Source: Ignavibacteria bacterium
GTDB lineage: Bacteria; Bacteroidota; Ignavibacteria; Kapaibacteriales; UBA4661
Direction of reading: 5' to 3'
Assembly: GCA_947459425.1 (NCBI GenBank)
Contig: CANHDJ010000022.1
Coordinates: 1-54,599 of the forward strand
Length of the DNA stretch: 54,599 nucleotides
Positions 50,485 to 54,599 of this stretch are shown here, piece after piece; the stretch's first letter is position 1; every line of letters starts with the position of its first letter. Under the pieces are notes generated by a model that was given only the letters and a program-made list of their open reading frames with translations, was not told where the DNA came from and ran no database searches. Made by a program: the position numbers and the translations under genes.

Positions 50485-51489
50485 TCATTTCATCGGTGTA
50501 AGCCTATAGCCTTGCTTTCGTAATAGATGGACAATACCTTGCTCTCCGGCGAGATGACCAGCACCAACCGCAATAAACGTTGCTTTTTTTTGTATCATCG
50601 CCTCAATAATCGGTATCCATGCACGATTGCGGTTATTGAGCAACACATCTTCAAAAGCGCCCGCCTCTTCGGAACGCAGTGTTTCCAACAATTCCGTAAT
50701 TTTTCCCTGTTTGTAAAGTTCGGTCACGCTTTGCAAGGTCATATCCGGCGCACTACTACTCGCCGCCATTGGGGTCATACTGCTTTTGAGGTCGCTCACC
50801 AGCATTGCGGCTTGCTCTTTGTAGGACAAATAATCAAAAAGCGCTAACTGTTGCTCTGCCGTTTCAATCCCAAGCGTTGGTTTCTTTTGCCGTCGTGCCA
50901 GCGCGACAAATTCTTCTTCGTAGGAGGTTTGTTCGCAATCCTGTTCGCCTTGAAGAAGCATCGTGCTGAGAAACATCGGTTTTATGCGGTTCATCGGCGG
51001 CATGAACGGCATTCCCAGGGAGTCTTGAAAAAAACTCGTTATCAAGCCCATGTCTGCTGTGTCCAAGAGCATTTCCAGCGTCGTATCGCCCCGCATCATT
51101 GCGCCTTTGTCCAACATATCCAACATATTCGTTTCGCCAGCATTGCCCATGTCAATTTCCATTGCAAGTTGGCGTGTGGCAGCAAAGGCGCGTCGCGTCG
51201 CTCTGCTTATCACAACATCCTCTTGGCAAATCAAATGAATTGTACCAAAAAGGTATGATGGCGCTTTCAACCCCTTACCGTCAATTTTCCAAAGAAGTGT
51301 ATTGACGCGCAAAACCGAAAGTTCCGGCGATACCAATTGCTGCGCAACGGCGGGGTGGGGTTTCCACGAAATAATGACGAAAACAGCCAGTAGTAAAGCG
51401 CCACACACAGAAGCCCTCTGTGCCAAAAATACAGAATGAAGGCGGGGTGCGGCTTTCAGGGAAAGAAAAGGCAATATCATCAGACTCAT
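50485..51489 (-). CDS. TraB/GumN-family protein
   Basis: 334 residues. An N-terminal hydrophobic segment (about 27-48) ending in AVAQQ acts as signal peptide or anchor. The mature part has the family marks: NTLLWKIDGKGLKAPSYLFG, GTIHLICQED, RRQKKPTLGIETAEQQLALF, NRNRAWIPIIEAMI and FIAVGAGHLAGEQGIVHLL. The two conserved GxxH/Glu sites suggest a metal-dependent hydrolase of the erythromycin esterase/Tiki-like fold; no substrate is known. The ATG overlaps the amidase stop codon (ATGA), so it is translationally coupled to a cell-wall gene. Confidence 0.85.
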   Translation of the reverse strand: MSLMILPFLSLKAAPRLHSVFLAQRASVCGALLLAVFVIISWKPHPAVAQQLVSPELSVLRVNTLLWKIDGKGLKAPSYLFGTIHLICQEDVVISRATRRAFAATRQLAMEIDMGNAGETNMLDMLDKGAMMRGDTTLEMLLDTADMGLITSFFQDSLGMPFMPPMNRIKPMFLSTMLLQGEQDCEQTSYEEEFVALARRQKKPTLGIETAEQQLALFDYLSYKEQAAMLVSDLKSSMTPMAASSSAPDMTLQSVTELYKQGKITELLETLRSEEAGAFEDVLLNNRNRAWIPIIEAMIQKKATFIAVGAGHLAGEQGIVHLLRKQGYRLTPMK

Positions 51490-53228
51490 TTGTGGGAAGA
51501 TTTGGGTGGAGATTTCGCTGGTGGAGATTTCGCTGATTGAGATTTGGTGCGGCTTGTAGAGGTTGATGATTGTTTTACGACATTTTTATCGCTACGTTTG
51601 ATGGCGGAGGGCTTTGGCGACGGAAGTGTGGTGGTGCCGGAGGTTGCTTGTCCTTTGATTTGTGCTTCATAGCGGACGCGATACGCCTTGATTGCGCGGC
51701 AGATTGCCGATGCCATTTGTGTTTGCCCACGCTCGGATTGTAAGAATTTTTCATCTTTTTTATTCGACAAAAAGCCTGTTTCAATCAGCATATTCGGCAT
51801 TGAAGCGCCCACTAATACAAGAAAACCCGCCTGATTCACGCCGCGTGTTCCGATTTCTCGCAATTTTTTTACCTCTGCGTTAATCATTCCTGCCACCATA
51901 TCGCTATACTTCACAAAAGCGCTCTGCGCCATGCTCACGACGATAAACTGCTCGTCGGTAAGCGGCTTGTAGCGCTTGGGGTTGTCCTCCAACTTAATGA
52001 CGGCGTTCTCCATCTCTGCAACCCGCACCGCATCATCGTTTCTGCCTGGGCGCAAGATATAGACCTCGAAACCATTCGCTTTGCTCGGTTTTTTCGGTGT
52101 GGAATTGCAGTGAATACTAATAAAGAGTTTGCCGCCATTTTCATTCGCAATCTGACCGCGCCTGTCGAGTTCGACAAAGGTGTCGTCGGTGCGAGTATAG
52201 ATTATTTTTGTTCCGGGAAGTTCTTTTTTCAGCAACGCACCCAATTTTTTCACGATGCCCAGTGCCACATCTTTTTCTTTCGTTTTGCCAAAGCCGATAG
52301 TACCGGCATCTTTACCGCCATGCCCGGCATCCAAAACAATCACATCCAATGCCCATTTTTTTTTTGCCGATGTAAAATCGTTGTCGCCATGCGGCGCGGC
52401 GGATGGTGAGGCAGTTCCCATCGAAGGTTTGACGGGCTTTTGCGCATGGTGGCTTTCGGTGGTCTTTTTTGACGATGATTGGGCAAAAAAGCGTGAAATG
52501 AGGGCGCTTACAGCGAACCGTTGGTGCGGAATCGGCAGAGGGGCTAACGATGTTTTTTCGGGCAGGCTGTCCATTTCACGCCGTTTTACATCGTTGGGGA
52601 GAATGTACAAATTGCGTGTTGGCTTGCGAAAAGGCTTCGGTGCAGAAGACGGTTGTTCGGCGGATGATTGCGCAGGTTTTGCTGGAGGTAGTCCCATGGG
52701 AATTGACTCAGGAGGCGCTTGTGAAACGGTGTTGGGAGTTGATTCGCCATAACTTTTGAGAAAAATATCGGCATCGCGCTCATCCACCTCAAACACGCCA
52801 TTATCCGCCAGTAAACGCAGAATATCATCAAGCGGCAGAAGGATTCGTCCTGATTGCAACGCCACCGGATGCAGCATTTGCGTCAAACTCACGGTATCGC
52901 TGTTGGCAGACTGCACCGCGACGCAGTGTGCATCCACAGCAAATGCCAGAACATGGCTTGGCAAGAGCAGCACCGCAACCGTTCCTTCGGCGCGAAGGTC
53001 GCAATCAAGCGCTTCCGCTAACGCTATTGGCTCGGCATACAAACGCCCCGAAAGCTCGACAACCGTGAGTATTCTTGCGGGCTTTGCGTCCAAATACACG
53101 GCAAAGTGAGCTTGGGGAAAGGGTAATTCATCGGGAAAATATTGCGCTTGAATGTTCGTTGGAAGCAGAGTGCCGAAATACCACAAAAGCAATCCAAACC
53201 ACACAGCAAATTGACTCCAAAACCTCAT
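51486..53228 (-). CDS. N-acetylmuramoyl-L-alanine amidase (Amidase_3)
   Basis: 580 residues from the ATG at 53228, which gives a compact signal peptide (QFAVWFGLLLWYFGTLLPTN). An alternative ATG at 53294 shares a base with the corA stop (TAATG) and would add 22 residues. An N-terminal ~150-residue beta-rich domain resembles copper-amine-oxidase-N/AMIN-type wall-binding modules. A Pro/Ser linker follows. The Amidase_3 domain (about 280-500) has DVIVLDAGHGGKDAGTIG, ELDRRGQIANENGGKLFISI and then HCNS (zinc His), and the catalytic Glu in MLIETGFLSN. The last ~70 residues are Ser/Lys/Pro-rich with a tandem AKSPP repeat. It cleaves peptidoglycan in the periplasm. Confidence 0.9.
   Translation of the reverse strand: MRFWSQFAVWFGLLLWYFGTLLPTNIQAQYFPDELPFPQAHFAVYLDAKPARILTVVELSGRLYAEPIALAEALDCDLRAEGTVAVLLLPSHVLAFAVDAHCVAVQSANSDTVSLTQMLHPVALQSGRILLPLDDILRLLADNGVFEVDERDADIFLKSYGESTPNTVSQAPPESIPMGLPPAKPAQSSAEQPSSAPKPFRKPTRNLYILPNDVKRREMDSLPEKTSLAPLPIPHQRFAVSALISRFFAQSSSKKTTESHHAQKPVKPSMGTASPSAAPHGDNDFTSAKKKWALDVIVLDAGHGGKDAGTIGFGKTKEKDVALGIVKKLGALLKKELPGTKIIYTRTDDTFVELDRRGQIANENGGKLFISIHCNSTPKKPSKANGFEVYILRPGRNDDAVRVAEMENAVIKLEDNPKRYKPLTDEQFIVVSMAQSAFVKYSDMVAGMINAEVKKLREIGTRGVNQAGFLVLVGASMPNMLIETGFLSNKKDEKFLQSERGQTQMASAICRAIKAYRVRYEAQIKGQATSGTTTLPSPKPSAIKRSDKNVVKQSSTSTSRTKSQSAKSPPAKSPPKSSHK
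51505..51534. repeat. 15-bp tandem duplication at the 3' end of the amidase gene
   Basis: ggtggagatttcgct occurs twice without a gap (51505-51519, 51520-51534) and encodes two AKSPP units. Being in frame, changes in copy number would alter only the length of the basic tail. Confidence 0.75.
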
Positions 53229-53293
53229 GTATTCTCGTTTGTGGCAAGAATACTGTTGTTCGGCGGATACTTCCTTGAAACGCAAACTCTTCA

Positions 53294-54334
53294 TTAGTCC
53301 AACCACCCTTTTTTCTTGAAAAATATCATCATCCCCGTTGCAACAGAGACCAAAAGCCCCAGCACGAGAAAATATCCGTACTTCCATTTTAATTCCGGCA
53401 AATTGTCGAAGTTCATACCATAAACACCTGTGATAAGCGTCATTGGAAGAAAAATCGTTGACAACATCGTCAACACTTTCATAATCGAATTCATTCGGTT
53501 GGACGTAACGGAAAGGTGTGCATCTACCAGCCCATTGATAATATCACGGTAGGACTCGGACACATCGACAATACGAACAAGGTGGTCGTGGACATTCCGG
53601 TAATACACCATTTCTTCGGTCGAAACTAATTCAAACTCGCCACGCGCCAAGCGGCTCAAAATCTCGCGTTGATACGTCGTGATGCGCTTAAAACGTTGCA
53701 TAGATTTTTTCAATCGCAGAATTTGTACAAGAAGATCGGAGCTGTCGGATGCCATAATGCGATTTTCGGCTTCTTCCAATACATCATCGAAATATTCCAT
53801 AACGGGCGTGTAATGGTCAACGATTTGGTCAATGATGATATGAAAAAGATAATCGGGTCCGCGCCCCAAAATACTTTGATTTTTCCAGCACATTTGCATC
53901 GTATAATCCACCGCTGACGATGGCTCGTAGTGGTGCGTTACGATGAAATTTTCCCCCAAAAATGCGTTCAGTTGGCGGGTGCGGAAATTGATACTCAGTG
54001 GTGGTTCTTCGCCATCTTCGTTGGCGTGAATCAGCGCACCCAAGGGAATATCTACAGGGTTGAAAATTATGTAGAGATAATCGCCATAATCTTCCACTTT
54101 CGGGAAATGGTCGCCTTCTTCAGGTTGGACGCGCTCTCGCTGGCAATCTTCGACTGCCAAATGATGAAAAAGAAACATTTGTATCAAAACAGTTTCTTCT
54201 TCTTGTTCGGTGGGATTGGTCATATCTACCCAGATTGTCCAATCCTTAAAGTCCGCGTCGGTCTGCAAAATACAGAGTTCGCGTATCGTTAATTGTTTAA
54301 GTTTGCCGTTGTTGTGACCGATGATCGTTACCAT
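53294..54334 (-). CDS. corA: CorA-family magnesium/cobalt transporter
   Basis: 346 residues from the ATG at 54334 (a TTG is in frame at 54364). A large cytoplasmic N-terminal domain (about 1-270) has WVDMTNPTEQE, HHLAVEDCQ and KVEDYGDYLYIIF. Two membrane helices end the protein. The first ends in the selectivity motif GVYGMNF (Gly-Met-Asn); the second is followed by FFKKKGWLD. It forms a pentameric Mg2+ channel in the cytoplasmic membrane. It heads a close cluster with the amidase and TraB/GumN genes. Confidence 0.93.
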   Translation of the reverse strand: MVTIIGHNNGKLKQLTIRELCILQTDADFKDWTIWVDMTNPTEQEEETVLIQMFLFHHLAVEDCQRERVQPEEGDHFPKVEDYGDYLYIIFNPVDIPLGALIHANEDGEEPPLSINFRTRQLNAFLGENFIVTHHYEPSSAVDYTMQMCWKNQSILGRGPDYLFHIIIDQIVDHYTPVMEYFDDVLEEAENRIMASDSSDLLVQILRLKKSMQRFKRITTYQREILSRLARGEFELVSTEEMVYYRNVHDHLVRIVDVSESYRDIINGLVDAHLSVTSNRMNSIMKVLTMLSTIFLPMTLITGVYGMNFDNLPELKWKYGYFLVLGLLVSVATGMMIFFKKKGWLD

Positions 54335-54390
54335 GCACGTTGAGCGGTGAATGAATGTGAGCAAGACGGAAAAATTATCAGAGATGCCGT

Positions 54391-54599
54391 AAAACCCCTG
54401 CCTTCAGGCATGGGGATATAAGGCATTGTGCTTCAGCCAGGAGGTAGTGTCGGTTTGCCCCGTCTTTTGAGGCAAGGCGGCGCTCCGACTAGCTGAAGCA
54501 CAGTCCGTGCTGAAGGTTGTTGTTGGAAAAATCCGTGAATTTCTTGGAAAAAAGGTGTACTTTTGCGCCATGCTTCGCGCCTTCAAATATCGCTTGTAC
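54391..54599 (+). mobile_element. Left end of an IS200/IS605-type element (cut by the window edge)
   Basis: A hairpin of eight pairs, cccctgcc (54395-54402) and ggca-t-gggg (54407-54415), has a 4-nt loop and one bulged T (54411). Subterminal hairpins with an unpaired T are the recognition structure of IS200/IS605 transposases. About 150 nt of structured leader follow: tgtgcttcagc (54427-54437) pairs with gctgaagcaca (54492-54502), enclosing gtcgg/ccgac and ttgcc/ggcaa. Then tnpB starts at 54570. The right end lies outside the window. No tnpA is seen on this side. Confidence 0.7.
54570..54599 (+). CDS. tnpB: TnpB (RNA-guided nuclease-like transposon protein), first ten codons
   Basis: ATG at 54570 opens MLRAFKYRLY, the characteristic beginning of TnpB/OrfB proteins of IS200/IS605 elements (M.AFKYRLYP). 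The window ends after ten codons. Recognition rests on this short but highly typical motif plus the hairpin left end upstream. Whether the gene is intact cannot be seen. Confidence 0.7.
   Translation, partial: MLRAFKYRLY

Noticed and set aside
1..54599. tRNA, rRNA and CRISPR array
   Set aside because: No cloverleaf-like segment, rRNA core motif or regularly spaced direct repeat was noticed while reading; a covariance search was not possible here.

Overview
The window looks like chromosomal DNA of a free-living, oxygen-respiring, diderm member of the Bacteroidota/Chlorobiota superphylum. My best guess is a Kapabacteria- or Ignavibacteria-like lineage, but the genus cannot be fixed from sequence reading alone. 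The reasons are: a type IX secretion-style substrate; two large outer-membrane beta-barrel/TonB-type proteins with CarboxypepD-like N-terminal domains; a fused CcoN-CcoO cytochrome oxidase; and several promoters that fit the Bacteroidota pattern (TTG, 20 nt, TAnnTTTG). No rRNA, tRNA or CRISPR array was seen.

Left part (1-24 kb). The window opens with a ~200 bp segment bounded by 14-nt inverted repeats that ends an AT-rich putative lipoprotein gene. Next come a PAS/chemoreceptor-tip protein and a YfhO-like membrane protein (minus strand), a biotin carboxylase, a PAS-GAF-PAS histidine kinase, a small (p)ppGpp-hydrolase-like HD protein and an LpxL-type acyltransferase (plus strand). Two outer-membrane receptors flank a MarR regulator. 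These are followed by an ECF sigma factor with a membrane partner, an S41 peptidase, a DUF2268 metalloprotease, a MerR-TipAS regulator, a Uma2 protein and a GNAT/FemAB-like protein.

Middle (25-31 kb). A secreted leucine-rich-repeat protein, a secreted choice-of-anchor-I protein with a C-terminal sorting domain, a DesK/NarL-type kinase-regulator pair with overlapping genes, and a small exported coiled-coil protein.

Respiratory operon (44.0 to 31.4 kb, minus strand). The order is ccoI, ccoS (49 codons), fused ccoNO, ccoQ, a one-haem ccoP, ccoG, ccoH, korA, korB, a TauE/SafE-like membrane protein and an NAD(P)-binding protein. A 2-oxoacid:ferredoxin oxidoreductase therefore sits inside the cbb3 oxidase assembly cluster. 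The only convincing promoter lies upstream of ccoI and overlaps a palindrome. Three gene junctions carry large composite hairpins, two of which share one four-way-junction layout.

Right part (44-54.6 kb). A YfiR-like exported protein, PBP1A, a short-chain dehydrogenase, a 557-residue membrane protein of unknown function, and a corA-amidase-TraB/GumN cluster with overlapping or close genes. The last ~200 bp are the left end of an IS200/IS605-type element: a hairpin with a bulged T, a structured leader and the first ten codons of tnpB.
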